Assembly (NCBI RefSeq): GCF_000154845.1
Contig: NZ_DS981490.1
Coordinates: 93,030 to 157,029 of the forward strand
Direction: 5' to 3'
DNA: 64,000 bases
Origin: Phocaeicola coprocola DSM 17136
Lineage (GTDB): Bacteria > Bacteroidota > Bacteroidia > Bacteroidales > Bacteroidaceae
Part shown: piece after piece, positions 18,951 through 28,395 of the stretch
Layout: every line of letters starts with the position of its first letter
How positions within the stretch are numbered: position 1 is the stretch's first letter
Program-made: the position numbers and the translations under genes
The notes under the pieces: generated by a model
What the model saw: only the letters and a program-made list of their open reading frames with translations
Told to the model about the DNA's origin: nothing
Databases searched by the model: none

Positions 18951-19772
18951 TCATTTCTGGCCATAAAAATAAGCAGCTGTGGCTCCTCCATCTACCAAAA
19001 AATCAGCTCCGGTAATAAAGGCTCCCCGATTACTCATCAACAATTCGGCAACATTTGCCACTTCGTCTGCTGTTCCCGGACGATGTGCCGGACATTGGGC
19101 AAACATCTTCTTATAAAATTCTCCACGTACACCGTTGAACTCATCAAGAGCCAATGGGGTAACAATGATGCCCGGAGAAATAGAATTAATGCGCGCTCCT
19201 CTTCTACCCCATTTTACGGCTTCCGACATAACACGTTTTACATTACAACGTTTAGCCAACTGGTATGCATGGAGTGTATCATTGATATGTTGTGGTTGCA
19301 AAACTTCGAGATCCAATAGTCTTTCAGTTGGCGTACAAGCCAGCAGCTCATCAGTTTCCGCACCAAGTGCTGGCAGACGATGTCCGGATTGACTGGAAAT
19401 TGTAACGCCTGTACCTCCCCGCATGGTGACTTTTCCGACCTCTTCCAACAATACAGCCGTGCCATACAGGTCGACTTTCAGAATAGTTTCTATTGATGCT
19501 TGTGAAGGAGAAACTCCCGCAGCATTGACCAGCATGGCTATTTCTCCATATTGCTGTGCCGTGTCAATCAGATGTAGAATAGACTCGCGGGATGATAAGT
19601 CCATCTCCACCGGAAGCACATCAAATCCGGCACGGTTCATCGTATCGGCCACGGACTGTGCATTCTCCATTCGTTTGTCACCGACTACAATCTTCATTCC
19701 ATATCCCATCCGTCGGGCTATCGCCATACCGATTTGTCCGGCACCTGTAAGTATCATTACTTCTTTTTCCAT
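18951..19772 (-). CDS. SDR family oxidoreductase
   Basis: A 273-aa short-chain dehydrogenase/reductase. The cofactor loop is TGAGQIG (residues about 9-15), slightly off the usual TGxxxGxG. NAAG lies near residue 87, a catalytic serine in TISSQSG, and the YxxxK pair in AYQLAKR. An extra segment of about 35 residues lies between the serine and tyrosine motifs. The C-terminal FLVDGG is typical. Substrate unknown. It is transcribed divergently from an AraC-type regulator, which is a likely controller. Confidence 0.88.
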   Translation of the reverse strand: MEKEVMILTGAGQIGMAIARRMGYGMKIVVGDKRMENAQSVADTMNRAGFDVLPVEMDLSSRESILHLIDTAQQYGEIAMLVNAAGVSPSQASIETILKVDLYGTAVLLEEVGKVTMRGGTGVTISSQSGHRLPALGAETDELLACTPTERLLDLEVLQPQHINDTLHAYQLAKRCNVKRVMSEAVKWGRRGARINSISPGIIVTPLALDEFNGVRGEFYKKMFAQCPAHRPGTADEVANVAELLMSNRGAFITGADFLVDGGATAAYFYGQK

Positions 19773-19997
19773 ATCGCATATATTATATTGATTCCTATTG
19801 CAAAATTATCCTTTACTATTTTACTGATAGTTATACAAAACACAGAATAATTTCACAGATGGTGTAATTTGTCAGTATTGCAGATTATTGTCAATGATAT
19901 AAAACACAGATTTACTGCATAGAAACACTGCTTTTCTTTTGTTATATAACGATGGAGTAAGAATCCTTTCTTATATTTGTAATATAAATATCTCCCG
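19773..19997. promoter_or_regulatory. Divergent promoter region between the SDR and AraC genes
   Basis: For the SDR gene, CAAAATTA at 19801-19808 reads TAATTTTG on the bottom strand. For the regulator, TATATTTG at 19973-19980 is an exact -7 element 17 bp before the ATG. ATTTGTCAG at 19867-19875 also occurs upstream of the winged-helix regulator gene at 20931. The rest of the 225-bp spacer shows no gene. Confidence 0.6.
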
Positions 19998-20903
19998 ATG
20001 AAAACAGAATTATTAAATTTCGATACCATAACTGAATATGATGATATGCTTGGTGTAGAAACCTTGCATCCACTAGTAAGTGTGATAAATCTTTCAAAAG
20101 CGAAACCGATGCGGCATATGCGACATACTTTCGGTTTTTATGTGGTTTTTCTGAAAGACGAGAAGAACTGTGATTTGATTTATGGCCGACAACGGTATGA
20201 TTATCAGAAAGGATCGGTTGTCTGTCTTGCACCGGGACAAGTCATTGGAATAGAAGATACAGGTGAAATCTTCCAGCCTCAAGGTTATGCATTGTGTTTT
20301 CATCCTGATCTGATTCGCGGAACCAACCTTGGACGTGCCATGAGTGAATATACATTTTTTTCTTATGAAGTGAACGAAGCCTTGCATCTCTCGGAACAAG
20401 AGCGTCATACATTTATAGATTGTCTGATAAAGATTCAGGAGGAATTACAACATTCTATCGATCGGATGAGCAAACGGCTGATTGCTAATCATATTGAATT
20501 ATTGCTAAACTATTGCCTGCGCTTTTACGAACGACAGTTTATCACCCGACAGGATGCTCACCGCGATATTCTGACACGTTTTGAAAACCTCCTCGACCAG
20601 TATTTTGCAGGTGACAATGCCATGCAAAAAGGATTGCCTACAGTAAAATATTGTGCAAGCGAGCTTTGTCTTTCGACGAATTATTTTGGTGATCTTATTA
20701 AAAAAGAAACAGGAAAAACTGCATTAGAGTATATACAAGATAAAATTGTCGGCATAGCAAAGGTACAATTGCTCATTCCAGCTCATTCAATCAGCCAGGT
20801 TGCATACCAACTTGGTTTTCAATATCCTCAGCATTTTACCCGAGTATTTAAAAAAGCTACGGGAATGACACCGAACGAATATCGGAATATAATAGGTGGA
20901 TGA
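19998..20903 (+). CDS. AraC family transcriptional regulator
   Basis: A 301-aa regulator with an N-terminal cupin-like sensor region (residues about 1-160) and a C-terminal double helix-turn-helix (about 200-298). The second HTH reads IAKVQLLIPAHSISQVAYQL then FTRVFKKATGMTPNEYR, the AraC signature. It faces the SDR gene and is followed after 53 bp by the winged-helix regulator gene. The likely target is the SDR promoter; the ligand is unknown. Confidence 0.93.
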   Translation: MKTELLNFDTITEYDDMLGVETLHPLVSVINLSKAKPMRHMRHTFGFYVVFLKDEKNCDLIYGRQRYDYQKGSVVCLAPGQVIGIEDTGEIFQPQGYALCFHPDLIRGTNLGRAMSEYTFFSYEVNEALHLSEQERHTFIDCLIKIQEELQHSIDRMSKRLIANHIELLLNYCLRFYERQFITRQDAHRDILTRFENLLDQYFAGDNAMQKGLPTVKYCASELCLSTNYFGDLIKKETGKTALEYIQDKIVGIAKVQLLIPAHSISQVAYQLGFQYPQHFTRVFKKATGMTPNEYRNIIGG

Positions 20904-20927
20904 TTCTCGTTTTAGCATAAAATTTGT

Positions 20928-20935
20928 TACATTTG
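20928..20935 (+). promoter_or_regulatory. -7 element of the winged-helix regulator gene
   Basis: TACATTTG, an exact TAnnTTTG match, running directly into TCAG so that ATTTGTCAG (20931-20939) overlaps it. The ATG at 20957 follows 21 bp later. The TGTCAG half-site recurs in the palindrome upstream of the next gene, which would suit autoregulation. Confidence 0.5.
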
Positions 20936-20956
20936 TCAGAAATAAAATCTGATTTT

Positions 20957-21796
20957 ATGAACAGCAAACTACTATCTGTTGCCGTATTTCTGACACTTAT
21001 GCTGACTTCTTTGCTGGCTGGCCGTCACAATTATTGTAAGGCCAGGAATGAAATAACAGCCGATTTGAATCAGGCTTTGGCACAAACCCTCAAAGAGAGA
21101 AAAGATTATATCATTACCCAAGATACAATCAGGGTGTACAAGCAACTTCGCAAGACTTCAGGAGGACAGGTACTGATTGCTGTTTCCGATGAATGGTTTT
21201 GCCGTTACCTGAAAGATAAACGTCTTCAGCAGGCGGCATTTATTACATTCGATGTGGTTGATAGCGATTTTCAGGATAATTCTTTGGATGAACAAGCTGT
21301 CTGTAGTGACACGCTGATAGTAAAGGATAAACATGCAGGAGAAACACTTGCCTTAAAAGGATATGCCCGCTTGTCGGTTGCCAGTATATTGAGTATGTCG
21401 GATCAGCGCATTCCGGCTGCCTGCATGATTTCGGCTTTCCTTTGGGCGATGCTGTCGTGGCTCTATTTGAGAAAGAAGCAAGAAGGTTCGGAAGCTGTCA
21501 CCGGTTTTGGAGGACTGGTTTATTCGGAAGTGGACCAGCGGTTTTATACGGCGGCACACACTCCTATCCGCTTTACTCCAATGCAACAGCAGCTCATGTT
21601 GTTATTCTGGAATGCTCCGTCACATTCACTGACTAAAGAGGACATTTGCGCAGCACTCTGGCCCAAGAAAGAGGATGCCAATGATACACTTTATACGCTT
21701 ATCCGCAGGCTGAAGCCGATTGTAGAGGAACATACTAATCTGAAAATCGTAGCAGACAGAGGTCGGAACTATTCACTGGAAATCAATAAGATATAA
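20957..21796 (+). CDS. Membrane-anchored winged-helix transcriptional regulator
   Basis: A 279-aa protein with a hydrophobic N-terminal segment (residues about 3-22), a central presumably periplasmic region, a second hydrophobic helix (AACMISAFLWAMLSWLYL, near 150), and a C-terminal OmpR/PhoB-type winged helix (FTPMQQQLMLLFW to the end). This is a ToxR/CadC-like design with the DNA-binding domain at the C terminus. The ATG at 20957 is preferred over 20924 because a promoter overlaps the latter. It lies just before an outer-membrane receptor gene that it probably controls. Confidence 0.8.
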   Translation: MNSKLLSVAVFLTLMLTSLLAGRHNYCKARNEITADLNQALAQTLKERKDYIITQDTIRVYKQLRKTSGGQVLIAVSDEWFCRYLKDKRLQQAAFITFDVVDSDFQDNSLDEQAVCSDTLIVKDKHAGETLALKGYARLSVASILSMSDQRIPAACMISAFLWAMLSWLYLRKKQEGSEAVTGFGGLVYSEVDQRFYTAAHTPIRFTPMQQQLMLLFWNAPSHSLTKEDICAALWPKKEDANDTLYTLIRRLKPIVEEHTNLKIVADRGRNYSLEINKI

Positions 21797-21798
21797 AA

Positions 21799-21830
21799 CT
21801 GACACTGAAATGTCAGACAAATGTCAGTGT
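21799..21830. promoter_or_regulatory. Palindromic TGTCAG operator candidate
   Basis: ACACTGAAAT (21802-21811) and ATGTCAGTGT (21821-21830) are inverted repeats matching at 9 of 10 bases. Inside lies another pair, CTGACA (21799-21804) and TGTCAG (21811-21816), plus a further TGTCAG at 21822. The site ends 30 bp upstream of the -7 element TACATTTG (21861-21868), which has no -33 box. That placement suits an activator site; a weak terminator for the regulator gene is the alternative. Confidence 0.55.
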
Positions 21831-21860
21831 TTGTTCTGGCTGTCATTTATCTCTACCCTC

Positions 21861-21868
21861 TACATTTG
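21861..21868 (+). promoter_or_regulatory. -7 element of the outer-membrane receptor gene
   Basis: TACATTTG, an exact TAnnTTTG match 26 bp before the ATG at 21895. No TTTG is found at the expected -33 distance, so activator dependence is plausible. Confidence 0.55.
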
Positions 21869-21894
21869 TTTCCGAAACATCAAAACAGAAACAA

Positions 21895-24015
21895 ATGGAA
21901 TGGCTAACAAATCAGTTTCAAGGTAATGCCTCTGTAGAGGATTCCTTGGTATATGGCATTAGTCGGGCTGCCCGAAAAGCCTGCGCCGGTATCACATTTA
22001 TTCTTTTTTCGTTTGCAGCATCTGCACAGACAGCCGAGCAAAGTATCGAACTGGGAGAAGTGGAAGTAAAAGCTGCACGGATTGTTCATAAAACAGACGG
22101 TCTGCTGCTCTACCCTTCCGATGCTCAGAAAGAAGCGTCCAGTTCAGGATATAGTGTCTTGCAGAAACTCAGTCTACCTAATATCCGTATCGATGAAGAT
22201 GCCCGTAATGTGTCTACTATCGACAATAAAGGAAGCGTACAGCTACGTATCAACGGCATTATTGTAGATCAAGCCGAAATGTTATCACTCGATCCGAAAA
22301 GCATCCGTAAGATAGATTTCATTGACAATCCCGGTGTCCGTTATGGTGATGGTGTCGCTTATGTTATCGATATTACGACACGGCGCGCAACCAGTGGATA
22401 CACAGTCGGCACATTCCTGAGTCAGTCACTGAATGCCGAAAACGGGAACTATACAGTCTATGGTAAGTGGAATACGGGAAAAAGCGAACTTTCGTTGAAC
22501 TATGATTTCGGATATAAGGATTTTGACGGTAATCGGATGGAGGAAACAGCCTATTATCACTTGAATGATGGATCAGTCTATACCATTCAACGTAACGATA
22601 TTGCGTCACGCAGCCGGAGATTCAATAATCGTGTGAAGCTGACCTACAATTTAGCTGATTCTACCCGTTATGTATTTCAAGCATCGCTCAGTGGTGATTT
22701 CAGTCACGTACCAGGCGATTTCAACCGGAAGAGTGTGATAGATGGAACGGAAGAATATATTGCAATCCAGCAAGACAACAGTCGGACGGGAAGTCCGGTT
22801 CTCGACTTATATTATTTCCAGCAGCTTACCCCCAGACAGTCGGTCACGCTGAATGCTGTAGGTACCTATATCGATACAAATTCCTCTACCAGTTACGATG
22901 AAGGCTCTCCCTACCGATACAATGTGGACGGAAAGACTTATTCGCTGATGAGTGAAGCTATCTACGAGAATAAGTTGAAACCTTTTACCCTTTCTACTGG
23001 TATCAATTACAGTCAGAAATACACGAACAATACGTATACGGGCGATGTTTCTTCGCTTACCCTGATGCACAACAACCGCTTCTATCTGTTTTCCGAGATA
23101 AAAGGCTATTGGGGTAAACTACGTTATTCGGTAGGCATAGGTGCAAGCTACCTGCACTACCGCCAACAGGAGCATACGTACGACTACTGGACGTTTTGTC
23201 CTAAAGCTGCACTGAGCTATGATTTCACCAATGCACTGCATGTAAGCTATAATTTCCAGTCGAACGAGCGTACTTCCCGCATAGCCATGATCAGCGATGC
23301 CATGATCCGTACCAACAGCATGGAATGGACTGCCGGAAGTCCTGACCTCAAGCCCAACAGAGAAACATATCACACTCTCAGACTATCTTATTCCGAGGCC
23401 CGCCTGCAAGCATACATCGAAGGCTTTTATAAGATATGTCATCGCCCGAACATGGCGGTGTACGAACGGACGGCAGACGATCAGTTTATCTATACCCAGC
23501 GCAACCAGAAAGAAATAGATGCCTTGCAGACAGCAGGATATGTCAATTATTGGTTGCTGCCCGATAAACTTTCCGTAGCCTTATACGGCGGATTGTTCCG
23601 TTGTTTCAACTTCGGATATGACTACACTCACTGTTATACTTCTTATTTCCTGACGGGAAATGTTCACGCTTATTTGGGAAACTTTTCGCTTCAGGCATAT
23701 GCCGACAACGGATGGCGTTTCCTGGAAGGAGAATCTAAGGGATATAACGGAAACAGCATCCTGCTGAAGGGCTCCTATCAGTATAAATCCTACCAGTTTT
23801 CCCTTGCCTGGCAACTGCCATTGATGCAGCGGTATAAGATGTTCGAAACAGATATCTTGAACTGTAATCTTCAGAAATCGACAGCTCTTTACAGCACGGA
23901 CATCTGTAATCTCGTCAGTCTGACAGTTACATGGAGGTTACACAAAGGACATAAATACCGGACGGTCAATAAAACTATTCAGTTGAAGGACAGTGATACG
24001 GGAATTATCCGATAA
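21895..24015 (+). CDS. TonB-dependent receptor-like outer-membrane barrel
   Basis: A 706-aa outer-membrane protein. After about 25 non-typical residues comes a signal-like segment (ITFILFSFAASAQTAEQ), then a plug-like domain (VQLRINGIIVDQ, then IRKIDFIDNPGVRYGDGVAYVIDI), then a long barrel rich in aromatic strands. It resembles the outer-membrane beta-barrel family without a carboxypeptidase-like domain. The true start may be internal, because the residues before the signal segment are unusual. It is preceded by a palindromic operator candidate and the membrane-bound regulator, so a substrate-sensing pair is likely. Substrate unknown. Confidence 0.8.
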   Translation: MEWLTNQFQGNASVEDSLVYGISRAARKACAGITFILFSFAASAQTAEQSIELGEVEVKAARIVHKTDGLLLYPSDAQKEASSSGYSVLQKLSLPNIRIDEDARNVSTIDNKGSVQLRINGIIVDQAEMLSLDPKSIRKIDFIDNPGVRYGDGVAYVIDITTRRATSGYTVGTFLSQSLNAENGNYTVYGKWNTGKSELSLNYDFGYKDFDGNRMEETAYYHLNDGSVYTIQRNDIASRSRRFNNRVKLTYNLADSTRYVFQASLSGDFSHVPGDFNRKSVIDGTEEYIAIQQDNSRTGSPVLDLYYFQQLTPRQSVTLNAVGTYIDTNSSTSYDEGSPYRYNVDGKTYSLMSEAIYENKLKPFTLSTGINYSQKYTNNTYTGDVSSLTLMHNNRFYLFSEIKGYWGKLRYSVGIGASYLHYRQQEHTYDYWTFCPKAALSYDFTNALHVSYNFQSNERTSRIAMISDAMIRTNSMEWTAGSPDLKPNRETYHTLRLSYSEARLQAYIEGFYKICHRPNMAVYERTADDQFIYTQRNQKEIDALQTAGYVNYWLLPDKLSVALYGGLFRCFNFGYDYTHCYTSYFLTGNVHAYLGNFSLQAYADNGWRFLEGESKGYNGNSILLKGSYQYKSYQFSLAWQLPLMQRYKMFETDILNCNLQKSTALYSTDICNLVSLTVTWRLHKGHKYRTVNKTIQLKDSDTGIIR

Positions 24016-24148
24016 GATATAAAAAAAATGAGCTGATAAGTTGGAAACAAAATGATTTTTGATAAATGCCTTTGTTTTCGTTTGAATAAATAGAAAAATA
24101 TCTATTACCTTTAAGTATTGATAATTTCTAGTTTGATAAACGGTTTAT

Positions 24149-25264
24149 ATGAAGAAATATTTTTTCACACCGAGAGTAGGAAAAGATTATGAAAAAGGTT
24201 TTCATGGAATAAAAACATTAATTCTTGGATCGCATTTTTATTGTCCATATACGGATTGTAGCCATCTGAAAGAGGAATGTGCTTCCAGTAATACAATATG
24301 GAGTATGGATGCTGCCTGTCCATGTTATGTCGGTAAAGAAGATCAGAATTACTATAAATTGTCAAACAGCGATACTATCGAGGTGGATTCTTACCTGGAG
24401 GGATTCCCCTACCCGTCGTTCGATGCCTTTACCTATCTCATGTTAAACAAACGTGATTATCTTTCGGAAGATGAAAAACTTCTCTTTTGGGATCAAGTAG
24501 CCTTTACCAATTATATCCAGCATTATTGGCCCAATGGCTATACACCACCCTATGAAGACAACGAAAGTCTGTTCGATGCTGATTATGAAGCTTTCAAGGA
24601 AGTGCTGACGGAACTAAGACCACAAATTGTCATTGTGTGGAACAAAGCAATCAAAGATTGTCTGTTGTCTAATGGCGACCTTCAATTTGTAGGTATGATA
24701 AATATTCCTATTATTTCAACTTATATGTTTATATATGAGGGGGCAGAACCAGAACTTTCCCCAAAACAATTGGAGAAATTAAAGAAGGAGTATAACATCA
24801 TATCCGAAAAAATAGAAACGAAATGGCTGAGGGAACTATTGATTGAGAGTTTCAATGACCCGCATGCAGTAGAGGCATTCAGACAGAAAATAGAATATGT
24901 TAAGTGTATTCAAGGTGGACGGAGTGATTCAAATATTGAAAATATCGTAACGTTACTAAAACGGTGTGCTACCCAAAAGCTAATAATCAGAATGGGAAAT
25001 AAACTTAATTTTGGCCCTGGCCTTTCCCGTGTACATAAAGAAATCTTTCTAAAATTGATCAAAGAATCTTTTGATGCTCCCTTAAAAGGAACTAATGAGG
25101 CTTTTTCTAAAATGTTTGATTACAAATTTGGCCACTGCAAAATTCCAGACAATGCAAACGATAATAAAATAAAATTGATGAAATCTATATTTAGTATGGT
25201 AAAAAAGAAAAAGATAGAAAAAAGAAGAGAAAAAGATGAAGAGAGACTGGTTTCGCATAATTAG
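24149..25264 (+). CDS. Uracil-DNA-glycosylase-superfamily-like protein, function unknown
   Basis: A 371-aa soluble protein. Residues about 20-40 (GIKTLILGSHFYCPYTDC) resemble the first strand and loop of UDG-superfamily proteins of the 'ILGESHYC' type. Near 110-175, FWDQVAFTNYIQHYWP and LRPQIVIVWNKAI match the following strands of that fold. A clear catalytic motif like that of active glycosylases is not evident. The C-terminal 150 residues are lysine-rich and unassigned. It heads a same-strand group with the next three genes, separated from the second by 182 bp. Fold assignment by eye only. Confidence 0.55.
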   Translation: MKKYFFTPRVGKDYEKGFHGIKTLILGSHFYCPYTDCSHLKEECASSNTIWSMDAACPCYVGKEDQNYYKLSNSDTIEVDSYLEGFPYPSFDAFTYLMLNKRDYLSEDEKLLFWDQVAFTNYIQHYWPNGYTPPYEDNESLFDADYEAFKEVLTELRPQIVIVWNKAIKDCLLSNGDLQFVGMINIPIISTYMFIYEGAEPELSPKQLEKLKKEYNIISEKIETKWLRELLIESFNDPHAVEAFRQKIEYVKCIQGGRSDSNIENIVTLLKRCATQKLIIRMGNKLNFGPGLSRVHKEIFLKLIKESFDAPLKGTNEAFSKMFDYKFGHCKIPDNANDNKIKLMKSIFSMVKKKKIEKRREKDEERLVSHN

Positions 25265-25377
25265 TAAGATTTTAGTAAATTCAAAATCATAAATAACTCA
25301 TTATAAAATAGATACACGCGATATTTCAAAAGTAAAAATGAAATAATCATTATGCCTTTATATGTGCTTTAGATAGG

Positions 25378-25386
25378 TTAACTTTG
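25378..25386 (+). promoter_or_regulatory. -7 element of the second UDG-like gene
   Basis: GTTAACTTTG contains TAACTTTG (ending at 25386), an exact TAnnTTTG match. It overlaps a possible TTG start at 25384, which argues for the ATG at 25447 or 25453 as the real start. Confidence 0.55.
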
Positions 25387-25446
25387 CCATGCAAACTCAA
25401 GAAAAGAGTTTGCCAGCTAGAGGCTGTTTCCTCTGATTTAACATCA

Positions 25447-26226
25447 ATGAACATGGGACAGTTAAAACAATTGGAGCAACAGATTCTCGATGAATGGCGC
25501 CGATTTGCAGAAAGTAAACACGATGCAGAAGAGTTCTCTGAAGACGGATTGCTTTGGAGGGGACTGATCTATTATGCAGACGGATCGTGGCACAGAAGAG
25601 AAGGTAATGAAGAAGAGTTATGGTTAAACGCAAAACGTCGTCTGCTTATTCTGACAAAAGACTTGAATGATACAGAAGCATGGAATATTCGGCAGGAAAC
25701 CGGACGTCAGAATACAGCTGTATTCTCTTATCAGTATGGAGCACCATTTATCAAAAACCTGCGTATGTGGACCTACGGACTATTACATACAACTTCAGAA
25801 GAAGTACCCGATTTTAAGACAGTCCGTAATATGGAATTATCTGGTCCTTTTTTTGAAACGGCTCCCATTGCACACGTTAATTGTAAAAAGCAGTGTGGAG
25901 GTTCTAGTATCACCAATAGACTTCTTTCATTGTATCTGAATGATTATGCAGACTTTCTGAAAAAACAGATTGCGCTATATGATGCAAACATCATTCTGTG
26001 TTGTGGTTGTGTCAACGGAAAAAATCTTATTTTAGATTTTGTTCGCTCACAATATCTGACAGATTTACAAGTTGTACCCGATACGGGGGATTGGATTTAT
26101 TATTCGCCTGCTACGGAAAAATGGGTGATTAACAGTTATCATCCTAGTGCCCGAATTGGATACGAAGAATGCTACGTTGGCATGATGAATGCTTTTCACC
26201 TGGCATTAAGCAGAAAAACATTGTAA
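25447..26226 (+). CDS. Second uracil-DNA-glycosylase-like protein, function unknown
   Basis: A 259-aa protein (257 aa if it starts at 25453). The order of motifs fits the UDG fold: a first strand RRLLILTKDLND, an FIKNLRMW helix, IAHVNCKKQCGG, then ANIILCCGCVNGKN, and a C-terminal VINSYHPSAR that resembles the HPS motif of the superfamily. The usual water-activating residues are not recognised, so activity is uncertain. It follows another UDG-like gene and precedes a long helical protein gene by 36 bp. Having two such proteins in one cassette is unusual. Confidence 0.6.
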   Translation: MNMGQLKQLEQQILDEWRRFAESKHDAEEFSEDGLLWRGLIYYADGSWHRREGNEEELWLNAKRRLLILTKDLNDTEAWNIRQETGRQNTAVFSYQYGAPFIKNLRMWTYGLLHTTSEEVPDFKTVRNMELSGPFFETAPIAHVNCKKQCGGSSITNRLLSLYLNDYADFLKKQIALYDANIILCCGCVNGKNLILDFVRSQYLTDLQVVPDTGDWIYYSPATEKWVINSYHPSARIGYEECYVGMMNAFHLALSRKTL

Positions 26227-26262
26227 TTTAAGAAATGTTGTGACTATATAAATCAATATCTT

Positions 26263-28395
26263 ATGGACAAAATAAAGATTTATCAGAAAATCAAGGAGTT
26301 GTCTCATCAGAAAGGAACTGTTTATACGAGGGCTGATTTAGCTTACGACTTGCAGCAGTTGGGTATATCAAATGACTGCTTTGAGGTCGGAATATTGGTA
26401 TGGGAAGCTTACCAATATTTCAATCAGGACAATTCTATCAGGACTTGTTTTTACGATAACGAAAAAAAAGGTTTATTAGTAGATGAGTATCAGGCAGATG
26501 GATTGATTGCGAAAAATGAAACAGACTGTTTGTTTAAATTAGAACAACAGCGTTTGCAGAACTGGAATAAATCACTAAATAGTGTAAATAAATCAGTGGC
26601 AGAGGTTATACGAGAAGAAGCAGTCCGCCAAGGCAGTAATATAACCGGTGCCATTATCGGAACAAAAGGAGTAGAATCTGTAAAACAAGAAGCAACAAAA
26701 GTTTTCGGTAAGTACTCGGCATTGGTTGGAAATTACGATGAAGCCAAACAACAGATACATCTTTTGATAGGAGATTTTATAAAATTACGTGCTTACATTT
26801 GTGATATCTATCACAGGTTTGCTCTGACACTTGTTGATGCGTTTGGTGAATCTATCAAAGTAGTTTCTCCCGAGCTGTTCGATTTTGAAAAGATAGAATA
26901 CCTGGATGTACATAAGATGTTACAGAATGTACAGCTAGACTACAATACAATAAATGAAAAATGCTCAACACTGATGTCTGATATATCAGACAGTTTTGCG
27001 CAGTCATTGAAAACAGCAAGTATTGCTTATAGAGGGACAAGTAATAAACAAATTGGTTTGATATTAGCAGGTTTAAATATGCTTTCACATTATATGGAAA
27101 CGGGAGAGAAAGTTGCAAATCTCAAACAAGAATTACTTTGCCTGAAGAATAGCGTAAATCATGACGTTGCCTTGATTAAGGGGGATATGGGAAGACTCTT
27201 TGTTGTCTACAAGTCACTTAATGATGTTTTCATTCCTGAAGCAGAAGCTTTCTGTAAATTTGCAGAGCAGGTTCTTTCGGAAGAATGGCGTCAGCTAACA
27301 GATTTGCTCTATAACGATGATAAAACAAGAAGTCTGAAACAGAAACGTGACGATATCTTGGCAGAACTAAACAAAATAGAACAAGAGATGAATGATGAGG
27401 AGCTTAATATCGGTTATTACTCTATGCATATTACGGAATGTAAACAGCTACTGGACAGCTTACAGACACAATATAAGGATGCCAAACAAACTAAGCCCTC
27501 TAAACCTTCTTTTTTGAAGAACATATGTACATTGGGAACGTTAAACAAATCTTACAACAGACGTATTTATGAGTGGAGCCAAATTTGTAAACCACTTGTC
27601 ATGCAATACGAGAATTTGCAGGTAGATATAAAGCTGGATAGTGATGAATTAAAGTTGCAACAAACAAGATTTAAGGAGCATCAAATGGAGCATAATCATT
27701 TTAAAAATATGCTACAACAACAGAACAGCTTAATTATAGAGAATATCAGCGCCGATAGAAATATCCGTTTAAGGATGATTCCTCATTTGGAAGCTGTTAT
27801 CAACTTATTGCGATTAGGCAGAAAAATAGCAGAAAACCGATTAGATAATTCATTGACCCAAACGGTTTCTATCACACAGCAAGACATTCGGATCCCTGAA
27901 GATTTAAGTAACAAAATAGACGTATTTTGTCAGTCTGTAAGAGAACATTTGGAAGGTTCTACAGTTTCTGCACATAGAAGAAAATCTATTGAAAGTAATG
28001 TAGACAATATTCCTGTTATTGAATCTATCCCAGAGATAAAACAGAGTGAGCACGAATTAGCAGAAATAAGAGCGGCAGAAGGCGTAGCTATTCAGCAGAC
28101 AATCACTTTTCTTGAGAGTGCGATAAAACTGGAAGCCATGAAAGCCCAATGTGCAATTGCAGAAAATAATTATAATCAGGAGCTAACAAAACTACAAAGC
28201 CAATTTTACCAGTATCTGGAAAGTTTAAATGGCAGGAGCGATATTTTAATGAAAAGTCTGCAACGCATGAATACAGCTCAAAACCATGAACAACTAAAAA
28301 GCGGATTCTTGGCATTGGCTGACAAAAGTCGTAATTTATTTGAAGACGGAGATTGGGAGGACTTTATTAATGGAACTAAAACAATAGAATTATGA
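26263..28395 (+). CDS. Long alpha-helical protein of unknown function
   Basis: A 710-aa protein not recognised as a named family. The first 100 residues look globular. A short glycine-containing helix (GSNITGAIIGTKGVESV) precedes long amphipathic helices and coiled coils (about 110-560, for example RDDILAELNKIEQEMNDEEL). A moderately hydrophobic hairpin-like segment lies near 260-290 (NKQIGLILAGLNMLSHYM). The architecture recalls helical pore-forming or scaffold proteins, but that is only an impression. Its stop codon overlaps the start of the DUF4112 gene (ATGA), so the two are translationally coupled. Confidence 0.6.
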   Translation: MDKIKIYQKIKELSHQKGTVYTRADLAYDLQQLGISNDCFEVGILVWEAYQYFNQDNSIRTCFYDNEKKGLLVDEYQADGLIAKNETDCLFKLEQQRLQNWNKSLNSVNKSVAEVIREEAVRQGSNITGAIIGTKGVESVKQEATKVFGKYSALVGNYDEAKQQIHLLIGDFIKLRAYICDIYHRFALTLVDAFGESIKVVSPELFDFEKIEYLDVHKMLQNVQLDYNTINEKCSTLMSDISDSFAQSLKTASIAYRGTSNKQIGLILAGLNMLSHYMETGEKVANLKQELLCLKNSVNHDVALIKGDMGRLFVVYKSLNDVFIPEAEAFCKFAEQVLSEEWRQLTDLLYNDDKTRSLKQKRDDILAELNKIEQEMNDEELNIGYYSMHITECKQLLDSLQTQYKDAKQTKPSKPSFLKNICTLGTLNKSYNRRIYEWSQICKPLVMQYENLQVDIKLDSDELKLQQTRFKEHQMEHNHFKNMLQQQNSLIIENISADRNIRLRMIPHLEAVINLLRLGRKIAENRLDNSLTQTVSITQQDIRIPEDLSNKIDVFCQSVREHLEGSTVSAHRRKSIESNVDNIPVIESIPEIKQSEHELAEIRAAEGVAIQQTITFLESAIKLEAMKAQCAIAENNYNQELTKLQSQFYQYLESLNGRSDILMKSLQRMNTAQNHEQLKSGFLALADKSRNLFEDGDWEDFINGTKTIEL

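Noticed and set aside
25384..25446. Upstream TTG start for the second UDG-like protein
   Set aside because: The TTG lies inside the -7 element, so the transcript would begin after it.
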